Positions 34,701 to 47,214 of a stretch of 64,000 nucleotides of DNA are shown in pieces. The stretch comes from Piper betle. Taxonomy: Eukaryota > Streptophyta > Magnoliopsida > Piperales > Piperaceae. Numbering within the stretch: position 1 is the first letter of the stretch; every line of letters starts with the position of its first letter. The notes under the pieces were generated by a model, which ran no database searches, had not been told where the DNA came from, and saw only the letters and a program-made list of their open reading frames with translations. The stretch lies in contig JAURVB010003592.1 in assembly GCA_033002965.1 (NCBI GenBank), forward strand, positions 62,001 to 126,000, read 5' to 3'. The position numbers and the translations under genes were made by a program.

Positions 34701-35672
34701 CTTTGTGAGATCGTTGCACCAAATACTTATTTAGAGTATACCGAATCGGAAACTTTTTTGAATGATATTCAAGAAAAGGGCGTTCTAGAAAAATTCATTG
34801 AATTAGATTTCTGCTGGATCAAATAACAAAAGAGTGCCCCGAAACACAGATACAAAAGCTTTATGCTTATTTAGCTTTCTACATGAAACGGGTCTATGAT
34901 AGATAATCTGCTTTTTTATTAGTTTTCCCCTTAATTTTCTGATTAAGAATAATGAGGTAGGATCCAATCTAACAAAATGGGAATTCCTTTTTACAACCAT
35001 GGTAGGTGTTTGGTAGGTGTTATTAAACGTGGAAACGACTTGTACCTAACCAAACAACCCCTGTCAAGATGGTGCCATGGGTCCTATCCTCTTCTGATCA
35101 CATTCGATTCAAACGATAGGCCAAAAAATAAAAATGAAGTAAAACATGGACAGCGGATCAAATGCTATTACTTTATTTATCTATTTAACTATTTATATTT
35201 ATATTCACTGTTTTCATACGGCAAGGTGTATAAAAATGGTGATCTAATTACGTCATTGCGTTCAAATGTCGCGTTCTGTTGATTCTGTGTGTGTATATAT
35301 ATTATACACACTTCTGAAGTCCACTCTAATAAGATTATCTCATTGGATTATGTATGAGCACATGGTAACATGAGCTTGATTCTTCCCTCTTAATGTTTCT
35401 TGGTTTCGGAACGATCAACGACTTTAGATCGCCATTTCCGAAATCTGATTTTGGTTTTCGAGGATGCAACGTTTGGCTTCATTCATGGACTCCACATCTG
35501 GGGATGCAACCTACCCAGATGTGAGATTATAGTTAAAAGGAGCTAAAATCTGATACTAATCTGAAAAGACATGGTACGATAAACAAAAGCACTGACTAGT
35601 ATTACAAAGCATGATTTTCCACCACTTTCTTTCTAAGAAAACCCATACATTAGCTAGCCTCCCAAACGGCAC
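34701..35672. other. Intergenic, nothing recognised
   Basis: AT-rich sequence with short ORFs only (for example 34977-35282) and no family match. A TATATATATTATACACAC stretch near 35293-35312 is simple sequence. Confidence 0.4.
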
Positions 35673-35774
35673 TATAAAATTGATCAAACACCTGGGCGAA
35701 GAGAGAGAGAGAGAGCTCAGAAAGAAAGACATAGAAGTACACTACTACTAAAAAAATGGATCAGAGCTCACAAG
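35673..35774 (+). promoter_or_regulatory. Possible core promoter and tiny first exon (plus strand)
   Basis: TATAAAA (35673-35679) is followed by a (GA)n leader and ATGGATCAGAGCTCACAAG|GTAAAA at 35756, which reads MDQSSQ then a good splice donor. No second exon could be found downstream, where the plus strand is antisense to the neprosin-family gene. The stretch may instead be 3' flank of that gene. Confidence 0.25.
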
Positions 35775-35978
35775 GTAAAAAAACTTTTAAAAAAACAGAA
35801 AGAAAAAAATACAAATCTGCCAATCACCCAATCGACCCAGAACCTTGAAAAGAAAAATGAATGCCAACCACCAAAAAAAATCCAAAAATTGGGAGACTTT
35901 ATATAATACCAGGAGAAGGTAGGGGGAAAGAAGAATAAAGATAAAGGTGATGTGGTGGTGTAGAGACTTTGCAAAGGC

Positions 35979-38842
35979 CTAAGGGCATCTGGCATTGCGA
36001 CCAGGGCCACCATAGTAGAAGTAGTTGCCCCAAACATTGTTGACACCGCCTTGGATGTCATAGCAGTTGGGGTGGTCAGCTAGCATCCGGAAGTTGGAGA
36101 GAGGGACCAAGTTGTTGTCCCAGTCCACCACCTGCAAATTCCTGAAGTAGGATGCCTTGCCGAAGCCTTCTCCGGCGAAGTGACCGCTACCCATTTGCGT
36201 CGATGTGTGGAAGCCAGACACCCGTCCATTGACTATCTCCCCTCCGAACTGCACCATGCTGGCATGCCTAGCTAGGTGACTAAAGAGGAAGGACGGCCAG
36301 TAACCCACCAGCAGCCCGGAGCCAAACTCTAACCACCAGTGACCATGCTTCGGGTCCTGTTCATCACGTGTGTTTTAGTTGTTAAATCAAACCATGAACC
36401 GACAATGTAATTAAGCATCAAAATCAGTGATTGCCAGACCAACTTAGGTTCTTCTTGTTTTCTTACACCTTAATCTTAATGATCAAGAGATGCAATGCAA
36501 GTTTGATTAGTGGGTTTTCTTTATTGTTATTAGCTGTTAGTGGGAGCTACAGGGATTTGGGGTGTTATAAAAAAAGGTGGGATCCAATTCCAATCCACCA
36601 TTAAAGCTTTGTGACAGTCTCAGAAAGTGGCGGTCTTCGTTTAGTCCACTCCTCGGTGTGTATTGTCGGTGCACTGTACGTTTGCTTGGTGGGAACCACG
36701 TTGATCAGTGCAAGTTGGCACCTCAAAAAGATCACCGTCATCTCCTCCTCTTCCCAAGGCTACCCAAAAACTCATCACTTCCTTCGCCTTTTCCAGTTTA
36801 AACCCATCCGATATTATGCTTATCTCATATTATAGTCAAGACGCTGCTATTGAAAGTAAAGTAGCGGTGTAGTGAGTTGAATACCTTCCAAACCAAGAGA
36901 CTGATGTCAAACTGGCCACCGTTGAAAGAGGAAGTGGGGGTGATGGCAGCTCCAATTGCGATCCTGTTGTTGGTCTGCACGAAACCCGAGCAAAGCAGGT
37001 TGTAGCATCCCGTTGCTTGATACGCATCCGTCTGTGTCCATTAAAATTACAACCTAGTTAAAAAGAAAAAAATTACAAGCTAGTTCATTAGATACTAATT
37101 ACTCTAGCTGTATCTCTCTACTCTGATGCATGTATATGAATACTACACTAGTCTTTCTGGGCTAGCTATAGTGGTTAAAAACTTGAAACTTAGAACCAGT
37201 ACTGTCTGGTGTAAGAAAAGAGAATTTTGTAGTGTCTGCCTACCGTCCAGTAGGTGAAGAACCTAGGATAGTTATCTCCATACAGCTCCGGACTTACCTA
37301 TTTAAGATAACACAGACAAGGAGTAACAACCCAGCACCAAACCAAGAAGTTGATTAAGAACAAGGCTGGTAATACTGTAACAGTATCAAACTACGAGATG
37401 AGATGAATATTTGAAGAGGGGAGAAAGGGACTGTAACGTGCCTGCCAGCCGGCTTCAATGGTGTTGAGGTCGTCGCCAAAGTTGCCCGAGATGACCCACA
37501 TCTGGGACAAACTAAATTCATTGGGGTCGCTAACATGGGGTGCCCACACATTCACGCTGGCCTTCGCCCCATAGTACTGATCCCCCATTACATACCCAAC
37601 TGCATGCTGCTCATCGTTCACATACCATGGCAACATCAGAGCATTAACGTGAAAACTACTTACAACGAATACGATGCAGGTGCATTTAGGAGTTTGGACC
37701 CTCTACATGAGCTAGCTAGCGTATGTTCTTTGGAATGTCTACGACTTGTCATGGTACATTTGCATTTGTTTGACGACACAAACAGGAAGCTCTGAAAGGA
37801 ATTGGACAGTGCCCGTGCCGGCTCTATTTCGAGGTGACGCTCAAAACAGAGAATCATATGTCGGTTCTTTTGACTACCATTTTCTAGAAACCCCATAAAT
37901 TAATTTTTCACAACAAACAACTAAGCTCGAAAAAGTGTTGCTGTGATTTACCCACAAAATATCTCTGCAAGTAACGGTTTGATAAGAAAATATCGAGGTT
38001 GTTTAGTGTGGTTGGGGAAGGAGCTATAGGCCATGGTGGGAGAATCTGACCGGCAGTATATCTTTCAAAATAAAAGGGTAGGTAGTGTTAGTACAGATAG
38101 ATACAAACCTCATGGCCACTGCTGGTAGAATCTCGTCGGGCGCGTCTCAGACCTCGAACAGCCGGCCTTCTACCTTTCCTTCCAAATCTCCTGTACGAGC
38201 TTGCTCTCAGGAAGTCCTTCTCTGTGGTTCTTCTGATTGGGATTGATCCTTCTGGGCAGGCTTCCCCTCCAATTGACCAGAGCTGGTAGCTCTCCTGCAT
38301 GGAATCCGCCGGGTTGTGGCCTTTGGGTCTCTCCGGTGGATCCTGAAACAGTATCGCCACTGCTCAGTCCTTTCTGAGCTGGGACACACAGACATGAATG
38401 ATAGCTCACTAGCTCAAAAGGTTACGTACCAGTGGCCTCTGTCCTCGCATGCTCGGATGATCAAAGGCTGGTTGGTGATGTGATAATACACAATCTATCA
38501 GATCGCCGTCAGGGCTCTGTTCATGTTCATCCAATGATCATAAACGGTAAACATTAATTAATTTTAGAAATGGACACCAAACTAGACCCAGCTAGAGCGA
38601 GAGAGAGAGTTTACCTGGATGGTTTTGAGACAAGGCTTGTTGATCTTCTTGAGACGGCCCCGAATCCATCTGAGCTTCTTCAAGTGGGCGGCGGGGTGGA
38701 ACGTCTGGTTGGCGGGAAGGTGGTGCTTGGGCTGGGAGGAGGCATGGGCGACGACAGTGGATAGGAGGAGGAGAAGGAAAGAAACAAAAACGGGAATGAT
38801 TGGGAAGACTTTTTTACAAGAGTGGGAAGAAGAAGCAGCCAT
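35979..38842 (-). CDS. Neprosin-family (DUF239/DUF4409) secreted putative glutamic peptidase
   Basis: Minus-strand exons (plus coordinates): 38615-38842, 38430-38516, 38109-38342, 37442-37606, 37244-37297, 36885-37031 and 35979-36356. All phases join, giving 430 aa with no lesion. An N-terminal signal peptide ([20 protein letters not shown]) targets the secretory path. The neprosin activation-peptide domain follows ([26 protein letters not shown]), then the linker with [21 protein letters not shown]. The neprosin domain runs from about residue 184 to the end: [96 protein letters not shown] and the terminal [15 protein letters not shown]. Nepenthes neprosin is a Pro-cleaving glutamic endopeptidase; activity of this relative is not shown. 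Intron 4 has a GC donor (CAG|GCACGT). The frame is open upstream, but the signal peptide supports the start at 38842. Confidence 0.93.
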
Positions 38843-39480
38843 GTTGTAAGAGGGAGCTCGTCCTGTTTTTTCTGCTGCAGCCGCTTGTGCTTGTTCTGTG
38901 CATTGGGGCTGTCTTCTTCTGCCTTCACACTCCCTCCAACCGCCATATATTCCTTGTTTTTGTCCATGAATCGCCATTTCCAAGCACATCCATCCAAGTG
39001 AAGATGCAGCATTCAAAGGATCCAGTTCACCAAACACAACACAACTCTTCCTTCTTCTCTCTCTCTCTCTCTCTCTATCTCTTTCTCTCTAGTATGAGAA
39101 GAAGAGGAACTCTTCTTTATCTGGTGCACGAGCCGAATAAAAAACAAGCGAGGCAAATGGGTTTTTGTATTAACTACAAGTGTTCCCATCTGGCCATGTA
39201 CACGACACACCACGCTTGTGTTTCCACTGGTCTAGAGAGAAAAAGAGATCTCACTTCTCAGTCTCCAACGCAAGCCTTCCTCCTCCCCACTCCCCAGCTT
39301 TAGCTTCCTTTAGATTTTTTATCAGATGTTGAGGATATTGGACTGTCTGGGGAGTGGGTCCTTTTATATTTTTATTTTTGCGACAGGTTTGATAAGCACT
39401 TGTCACTAATTACTATCTGTTCTTGTTACTCTTATAGGGGAGTTAAGGAATTACATCTCATTCTGATCACTGACCTTCTT
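38843..39480. other. Upstream region of the neprosin-family gene with (CT)n
   Basis: The 5' flank of the minus-strand neprosin-family gene. A CT-rich microsatellite lies at about 39054-39092; on the gene's strand it is GA-rich. No TATA box is assigned with confidence. Confidence 0.4.
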
Positions 39481-42400
39481 CTTTAGTTGTCTAGCACCAC
39501 CCTTTCTCTTCTCCCCAGATGTTCCCTCTGTCCATCATCATCTAAATCAGGTTTTAAATACCAAAAGCTAAAAAATGTTGTTAAATATGTTTGTAAAAAT
39601 TGGGTTATTCTTCTACTCTTCTGCCTAATAGTTTTTTCTTCCAAATTGGAACTGGCAAATACGACAAGTTTCTGTGCATTCTCACCATTAGAACAGTCCC
39701 TCGACCTCACCCATGCTAGCTCAGCACGCTTCGCAGACAAATGTACCATGGGACCAGCACAGTCCTTTCCTCAAGAAGGAAATACCCAGATGCTAATTCA
39801 AGTTTCAACAACAATTGTCTAGGAATATATTACTCGGCGTTGCTGATATTTGAGTGTAGTACTGTACGTAGCATTGTGTTAGCTAGGTAGTAAAGCTGCA
39901 TAGATAGCTGTTAATGGTTGTCATGAGTATAATGCAAGCGTGGGTTGCCAACATGAGGAATTGGAAGGGTGGGGGCTAAGGTACATTTCTTCTCTGCGCT
40001 GCTTTTTATGGGTGTCTGTAATTGATGCTCGCCACTTCCGCAACACTTTCTTGTTCTTCCCCTTTCTCAGGTTAAACAAAACCCACTGGCCGTCACTTCC
40101 TCTAGTTTTAAAACAAGGAAGATTGGCCCACACAACGGGTCACTCTGGGAAACAAACAAGGAGCAACTGGATTACGATATCTTAGTGGAAGAGTAGCTCA
40201 AGCCTCACAGTTGCAGAGTGGAATAGATTCTAATTACCCACACTCCCAAATTCCAATCCAAGAATTTGCCTTCTCTACGCTTACGTTTGTTCATCTCCTT
40301 TTTCCTAATGCATCACCACCTCACAAACGATACTACAAGCTCTTCTCCTTAATCAAACGAACGTTTATAAATAATGTATATTCTTTGGGTCAGAGTAGGG
40401 ACTAGAATGACTTATTGAAAGGAGCATGGAGAGAAATAATATACAACAACATTTGATTCTGCCCCAGACCCAATAAAAAGCATTCAGCATAAAGGCTGCC
40501 ATGCATGGTTGCCCTTTAAAGAAGCAGTACCAATCGCATCAAGAGATAAGAATGTGAATAATTAAAAGACAAAGAAGAAAGTGGGCATTTGCAATTACAA
40601 GACAAAGAATGACGACGACTCCAGTTCAATTCAGAATTAGAGTTGAACAACTCGGATAAACAAAAAGAGATGCTTCACTTGTATAATGCATTTGAAACCG
40701 ATGGCTTTGGCTCTGCTATAAGATTGTGTTCGTGCTCTGTATATAGGCCCTATGCATGACAAAGGAAGCGTCAAAAAACATGATGTTTGTGATGGTCCCT
40801 TCTCTTTTGACAAAGGAGATGGTGCTTATGCTTGCTTTGGGAATGACTTGATGTAATAAGTTCTCCCTAAAAAGGACGATTAATAAGTAAAAGCAACTTT
40901 CTGCGAGGATTATCTCAATAAGATAGATATAAACAAGTTGTTGATTTATTCGAATCAGAAGCTAGATTAGTATATCTGTGTCACTCAAATTGCGGGATGC
41001 TGTATGAACTAAACCAAAGTTGTTTGTGGGTCTCCATATCTGAAGCTTCTTTGTTCAAAATCGGGCTGATTAGCTCATTTAGTAGAGTCAGGAGCAACCT
41101 TTGAGCTGGTCTGTCTAGCTCACCATTACTCAACACTCTTCTGATCCATACAAATCATCGACTGAAAATTTCCAAGTTGTTTGAACTTTGGAAGGAGTGG
41201 ATCCAAGAAATTCACGTCAATGTCAAGTTGAACTGTGATTTCATAGTGCAGATTAACTTGATGGGGGCTTTGTGGCACAAGGAAGAGTGGGCAGTTTCTC
41301 CTTGAAAGAGAATTCCATGCCAGTATTCAAGTACCCAAAATGATTTAAAGATTCCTTCAGAGATCAGAGCTGGCTAGTTGGCATCTCACATCTGATTCAG
41401 AGAGCCCCAGACACCATTCCCGACATGTTAGTTAATCGGAGAATTCAACACCCCACACTTGGTTTTGATTTTGAAGCTAGAAAGTGAAGAAACTATACTA
41501 ATTAAGACTACTATTTGAACCAACATGCATGAATGATTGTTGCGTTCGATCGACAAGACCCATCTTATTTTTAAGGTGTCACATATGGTGTGGAAGCTAA
41601 AGTTTCTTGACCGCGACCAAATCGTACAGTTGCAGTGGCTTTGTTCATAGAGGAAGAGCCAACATTGATCTTTTTGCTTTGCTTTCAAAGCTCCCATAGA
41701 AAAAAAGAAGAAGAAAAGGTGTGCATGCATGAAAAGCCATGGTAAATAACAAAAACAAGAGACATGAAAACATGATCTGCAGCAGCTAATCATGTATCAT
41801 CCCCTTCATCTTATCAGAACTCCATTAGACCTTGAACATGCTCAAAGTCGTGACACGGTGAAACTCAGTGAAAGGTTGGATGAAATGAGGGGATGGTTAA
41901 GAGATTGAAAAAAGAAAAGGCCCCCCAGAACATCAAAAGAATAGTCGAGCCAAATCATGCAATGAAGTGGAGAGGTGTGGTAGGTTGCAGTGATTGGAAT
42001 GATGTGAACCAAGAGACAACCACGAACACAAGATGAGGCGCCCCTCCTTATCAGGCCCACATTCTGTCCTCCATTTATACCTTTGCATTAGTCATCCTAG
42101 CTGGGCGTGGCCAAGGAGCGATGGTGAAGTGCTATGAATCCATGATAGTGTCTGGAAGGATCGGCACATATAGATACTTCTATTCTCCCTGCCTCCAAAA
42201 ACAATTGTCTGTGTATATACTACCACAGCTTAAAGTACAATACATATTTAAGGGCCAAGCACGACGTCGTTAACCGATCAAATTGTCCAAACCAAATCTA
42301 TTTTAGAAGTTTGGTCAGATATTTCTTCGGTTCCATTAAAATAAAAGAAAATTTTAGTTTGATTGGTTTGGCCAAGTTTTGGTTGAACGGATCAAACTAA

Positions 42401-43385
42401 ATGAACTCGTAGATCAAGAAGATTTGATTGTGTGAGAGAGAAAAAGTATTTAAGAAAAAAGACAAAAAAAAAATTTCCCCGTCATTTTCTCTCACATTTT
42501 GGGGGTAAAAAGAAAGGAAAACTTGTAAATCATCATTTTCACCTTCCTTATATTTTCACTTGTTTGGCTTGAAAGAAAATGGAAGAAGCGGACCTTAAAT
42601 TGAAGTAGCACCCATTTCCCTCTTTTCCTTTGCTGCTCCCCAGCCTTAAAAAATTAAAGTTCCTTATGATGACGCCCAAGATTTAAATCAACAAATTAGG
42701 CAAATCCAAGCTGAGTTGAACATTATTTTATAATCAATTTATTTTCTAAACCAATTAGCTCATACTTAATTTAATATATATGAGTATGTTTTCTATGTAT
42801 TTTATTTTGGGTGTTAATTATAATGTTTATATGAGTATATAAGATGCTCTTTGGTCAGGTAATTAACTAAATATATGGTGATTCCACCTGTTACTTGTTT
42901 CTTTGGTAGATCTGTTTATTTTTGGTTTTTTATTTAGCTATTTTCAGTTTTTTACTATTGATTGTCATAAGCCACTAAAAAAGAACATTGATCAATGGGA
43001 AAAGCCAAAGAAGAATATAGACACGAGTGATAAGCCGAAAGCAAATGATAGGCTAAATAAATTGAGAATGCCTTTAAATCATTTGGAAAACTCTTGAAGA
43101 AGTGCAAGTTGTCATGGAAAGTTTATATTCATTTATCATTGGATAGGTTTTAGACGTGGAAAAGTTCTTTGATTAACATTAATGGATTTTAATATGTATT
43201 AACTGTGAGACTAATTTTTTTAGAGATCTTTATATATATATAGATATAGTTGGTTAGAATATAACATAAAAGCTGTATAAGATTATTGACATGCCCTTCG
43301 CTATAAAGCATGAGAAAGAAAATCCTTTTGTTTTCTTTATTTATATTCTCAGAGATGAAAATATACTTTCACTATAGAGTTGTTC

Positions 43386-43388
<3 letters not shown>
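39481..43388. other. Intergenic, nothing recognised
   Basis: About 3.9 kb without a recognisable gene. ORFs such as 39487-39822 (+), 41428-41793 (-) and 41842-42060 (-) have no family match, no splice partners and ordinary AT-rich composition. Around 42270-42400 there are degenerate GGTTTGG / CCAAACC words that may be an old repeat. Confidence 0.45.
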
Positions 43389-43427
<39 letters not shown>

Positions 43428-43456
43428 CTTGTTGTTGTTATTATTATTATTATTAT
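43389..43456 (+). repeat. (ATT)n microsatellite, two blocks
   Basis: A run of TTA/ATT trinucleotides (about 43389-43425) is separated by AATCTTGTTGTTG from a second run (to about 43456). Confidence 0.95.
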
Positions 43457-43639
43457 CTATAAAGGTAATTGATTAAATCAGATGTATTCCTATTTTAAAG
43501 CTTGTTCAAAGCATATTAAGCACTTCCCTATAATTTTTTGTATTAATACAATTAATGTTTGTGTTTTTATGCAACAAATGTTACAGAATTTACGAAAGAG
43601 GTTTTAGTAGAGCAATACGTAACAACATACCTACTTGCT

Positions 43640-43943
43640 TATATATTTTTTAAAAATATAAATTTCAATTTTATCATCAAAAGTTTTTATGGTAAAAGCC
43701 AATAGCCTTGAAAAGGAATAAAAATTATTATTGATCATCAAAATAATTTGATGGTAAAGAGAAATGGAGGTATTAAAAATTTACCATCGGTTTTACCGTT
43801 AAAATTGTTTGACGGTAACAAAAATAAAAGATTGTTATATTATTACCATCAAAACAGGTAAACTTTTACGTGCAAATTCCTCGCTTCAAAAGCTATCGTC
43901 AATAAAGTTTGACGATACTACCCTAATTATTTATCTTACAGTG
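43640..43943. mobile_element. Probable decayed CACTA-type transposon end
   Basis: The right edge reads TTATCTTACAGTG; reversed this is CACTGTAAGATAA, close to the CACTA superfamily terminus. The 300 bases inside carry repeated subterminal words in both orientations: TTTGACGGTAAC, TTTGACGATAC, GATGGTAAAG and TTACCATC. Subterminal repeats of this kind are a CACTA trait. No opposite end or transposase was identified. Confidence 0.45.
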
Positions 43944-45076
43944 GCCTAACCACATTTGGAACAATATTATTATCAAAATTTTAGTACATGCAATCGTATC
44001 TCGTGAATTTATCTTTCGTTCAATGGAAATTTGGTATTGACTACACTTGGAATACCATTTTTATCACTTTGACTATTTTTTGTAATGTCTTAAGCTGATA
44101 GAGCTCATTACATAATAAAGTTATGTTTTTTCATATCATTTTTTTTAAAAAAATGTGTGGAAATTTGCTTCCCATCTGCAGGAATATTTTATCTTTTACT
44201 CTAATGTGGTCACTAGTGAAAATTTTGAATACTCCTAAAGTCATGCACGCTTATATTCAGTAAATATGTGTATTTTGAATTATTATAGATTATAAAAGCA
44301 ACGCACATATTGTTTTCTTGAGTCGGTTTGGTTTATGAAATTATGCTTAAAACAAGCAATTAAGTTATATCATATTGATAATAGAAAAATAATGACGACG
44401 GCTATGGTGATGATAGAGCATCGCAAAATATGCAGAGATTATGAAATTAAAGATGAAAAGTCGTTAATGATTTATGAATTTTTTATTTAGGGTAATTTGG
44501 TTGGCATAAAATTAGTGTAAATGACATTAAAATTTTTAAATAGTAAACCTCATTAAAAGTAGTCATATTCAATATATTTTTTATAAAAAATATTATTAAG
44601 TTACTTATTTTGTATATAAATTAAATATGATTATATCTAATAAAATATAAGATAATCATAATTATCTTATATAGCCCACCCAAAAATTAGAAGCAAGGAG
44701 AATTTATTTTCTCATTGAAGTTCACGTGGGTGGGCCAAGGTAATTATGACTTTCAATTTGAACATAAAACACAATGTAAATATTTTAGTTTTTCAAAATT
44801 ATATTATATATATATATATATTAATTTTAATAAATTAATTATTTAAAATTTTCATGTTATTTACACGTGATAACCAAAGGAAGCCTTATCCACTTATTTC
44901 GTATCAAATTGGGTGTACGTTGCACACAACAACGCTAATTTTGTCATCGTGACCGAGGATTCAATTATCCACTTAAGTTCATTTATTATATCAAACTTAT
45001 GAGGATCAAATAAAAGAAGAATTAGATTGCACTTCGCTGCAAATCATGACATGATACACATGAAATCGTAACTTGA
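43944..45076. other. AT-rich intergenic, nothing recognised
   Basis: Very AT-rich DNA with no ORF worth naming. A TA run lies at about 44805-44822. Confidence 0.4.
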
Positions 45077-45849
45077 GTTGTAAAAATTGTCCGATTCCAC
45101 TCAGGATCGGCTGATTTAAATCGGATCGAAGGGTTTCTGATTTAAAAAAACAACTAACTCGGTTTTCATGCGAATTGGCCGATTCAAACCAATTCCGACC
45201 GATTCTGAAATCACCCCAAATGGGCCGATTTTAGACAGTGGCGATAGATCGGGCTGAGGGAGGATGGGGTGGCGACTGGGCGACCTGAGGGATGGGTGGG
45301 GGGGACGGGGGTGACGGGGCCGAAGCAGGAAGGGGTTGGCGGTGCAGGGCGAGGTGGGGGGCACAGGGTGGGTGGGGGGCACAATTGGGGCCGGCTGGGG
45401 GAGGTGGGGCAAGGCGCAGCGGTGGCGGCGGGGAGGGACGAGACAGGATTGGCTGAGGGAGGCAGGGCGCGGCGGCGGCGGTGACAACGAGGGAAGGAGG
45501 GCGGCGGGTGTGGGAGAGAACCGAGGAGAAATAAAAGAAATAGCCGTGGCATTTTCGTAATTAAAACTTGACTCGAATCTGACTTGAGTAAGAAATAATA
45601 ACTAACTCTAAATAATTAAAAAAAATCTAAAAATATGAAAAAATACCATAAAAGATAATACATACCGTAATATCAAAATGACATGTTCTATAACTGACAA
45701 CCTGCCAATTTTGACTTAATTAAAATTTTTGTATAAGACTAATTTGGACCGATTCAACTAAACAGATTCCTATCTGCTTTACACTAATTGGATCTGATTC
45801 AGTGACTCCCTCAAAAACCAATTCTGATTCTGATTCCGATTTTTGCAAC
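45077..45849. mobile_element. Non-autonomous inverted-terminal repeat element, copy 3
   Basis: Third member of the 33-kb family. The left end is GTTGTAAAAATTGTCCGATT; the right end, reversed, is GTTGCAAAAATCGGAATCAG. It has a GC-rich middle (GGGGTGGCGACTGGGCGACC type), then GTGGCATTTTCGTAATTAAA, CTTGACTCGAATCTGACTTG and AATAATAACTAACTC. A stretch AAATGACATGTTCTATAACT is shared with the element at 57.8-60.9 kb. Confidence 0.7.
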
Positions 45850-45890
45850 TAGGATCATAACTACAATCTACTTTTCCCTCGAAAGCACTC

Positions 45891-46356
45891 TAGGTATGGG
45901 TGCTCATCGGGCAAGTCATGTTGAGTTTCGCTTGACTCAAGCTTAGCTCGTTTGATTTTCAATTTAAGTCGAGTTAAAAAATATTCGAGTCGGGTTCAAG
46001 CTAGCTTAATTCGTATATATTGACACTATTTTTTTGTATAATTCATTTTAAAATTTTATTTTTAATTAAAATATCTCAAGTTTGACATAATTATGCATAA
46101 AAGATAATTTCATCATGCATAAATTTATTTAATTTCATATTATATAATGATATTTTATGATTTGGTTATATTAATATAAAGAAATTTACAATACATATAG
46201 TCAAAAGTCATATTCTTTATTTAAATTATTGAGCTTCGAGTCGAGTCGAATTATGCAGATACAAACTCAAGTCTAACTCGTTTAATATCGAGTTGAGCTT
46301 CAAGTCTAGTTTTTCGAGTTTAACATCAAGTTAAATCGAGCTTTGAACAACCCTAG
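45891..46356. mobile_element. Short TIR-like repeat with CGAG/GAGCT words
   Basis: Starts TAGGTATGGGTGCTCATCGG and ends CTTTGAACAACCCTAG; reversed, the end reads CTAGGGTTGTTCAAAG, so the termini are imperfect inverted repeats. The interior has many TTGAGTCGAGTTAAA-like words, as at 19023-19430. The termini suggest a hAT-like MITE; no clear 8-bp target duplication was seen. Confidence 0.5.
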
Positions 46357-46392
46357 TAGCAACTAATATAATGCACTCCACTGAATCATCAG

Positions 46393-47214
46393 TGTATTGT
46401 TTTAGGCTAGTTAAGCCAACAGGCTAACCTAGTCTGATTGAATCCATGTGCTCGCCCAGCTCGGTTCAGCTTCCTTGCTAGCCTAGTCTAATCCTGATCT
46501 GGTTGAGTCCATGTGCTTGCTCGGCTCGGTCTAGCCCCCTTTGCTAGCCTAGTCTTGTTGAGTCCATATGCTTGCCCCACTTGGTTTAGTTTCTTCGCTA
46601 GCCTAGTCTGGTTGAGTCCATGTGCTCGCCCGACTCAGTTCAGTTGGCTTGGTTGAGTTGCAGACTTGATTTGCTTTGTTTAGTAGAATCGGTGATTCAA
46701 TGCTCTTGACTTGGTTAGTCAGTTTAATTTAGATTCGACTAACTCGAGTTGATCAAATAATTTTTTGTGTGCTTATTGGTCAAATCTGTATTTACCAAAG
46801 AGAGTATTTAGACCATGTTTGTACACGCTACATGTATCACAAGTGACAAATATTCCTTTAAGTAACTACATTTGTCAAATTGCAACTATTGTCAAGTGTT
46901 AGATTTGAAGTCCCAAACCTCATATTGCTATGGAGTGAAGGACAAATTATTTTTTGTAATTAAGAGTTTCTTTGTAAACTTTTGTAACTCAAAACACTTA
47001 TCAATTGAAAGTTGAACTTGTGTCATTTTTCTATGCAAATTTTGTACTTAGTAGTTAATTTAATTACGATATTTTAGTAATAAGTAAGCCTTGGTGTAAC
47101 CTCGAACTATAGTATTTGCATCGTATAAGCCCTCAACTAGCGAGACAGTAACCCCATTTTTACTTTTTGAGTTTGTACAAAAGGCTAGACACGTACCACA
47201 ATTTTGAGCAAACA
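46393..47214 (+). mobile_element. 5' LTR of an old LTR retroelement
   Basis: This 822-bp segment (TGTATTGTTT...GAGCAAACA) recurs in the same direction at 54828-55655. Directly after it comes GACGACTCCACTAGGGAAC, which resembles the start of the internal region and primer-binding site of plant Ty3-type elements. Inside the LTR are four ~55-65 bp degenerate tandem units built on GAGTCCATGTGCTCGCC (near 46440, 46505, 46560 and 46614). LTR divergence looks like roughly 20%, so the element is old. Confidence 0.75.

Noticed and set aside
45269..45560. Gly-rich ORFs in 45.2-45.6 kb
   Set aside because: Located in the GC-rich middle of a TIR repeat copy; the equivalent positions in the other copies are not conserved as protein.
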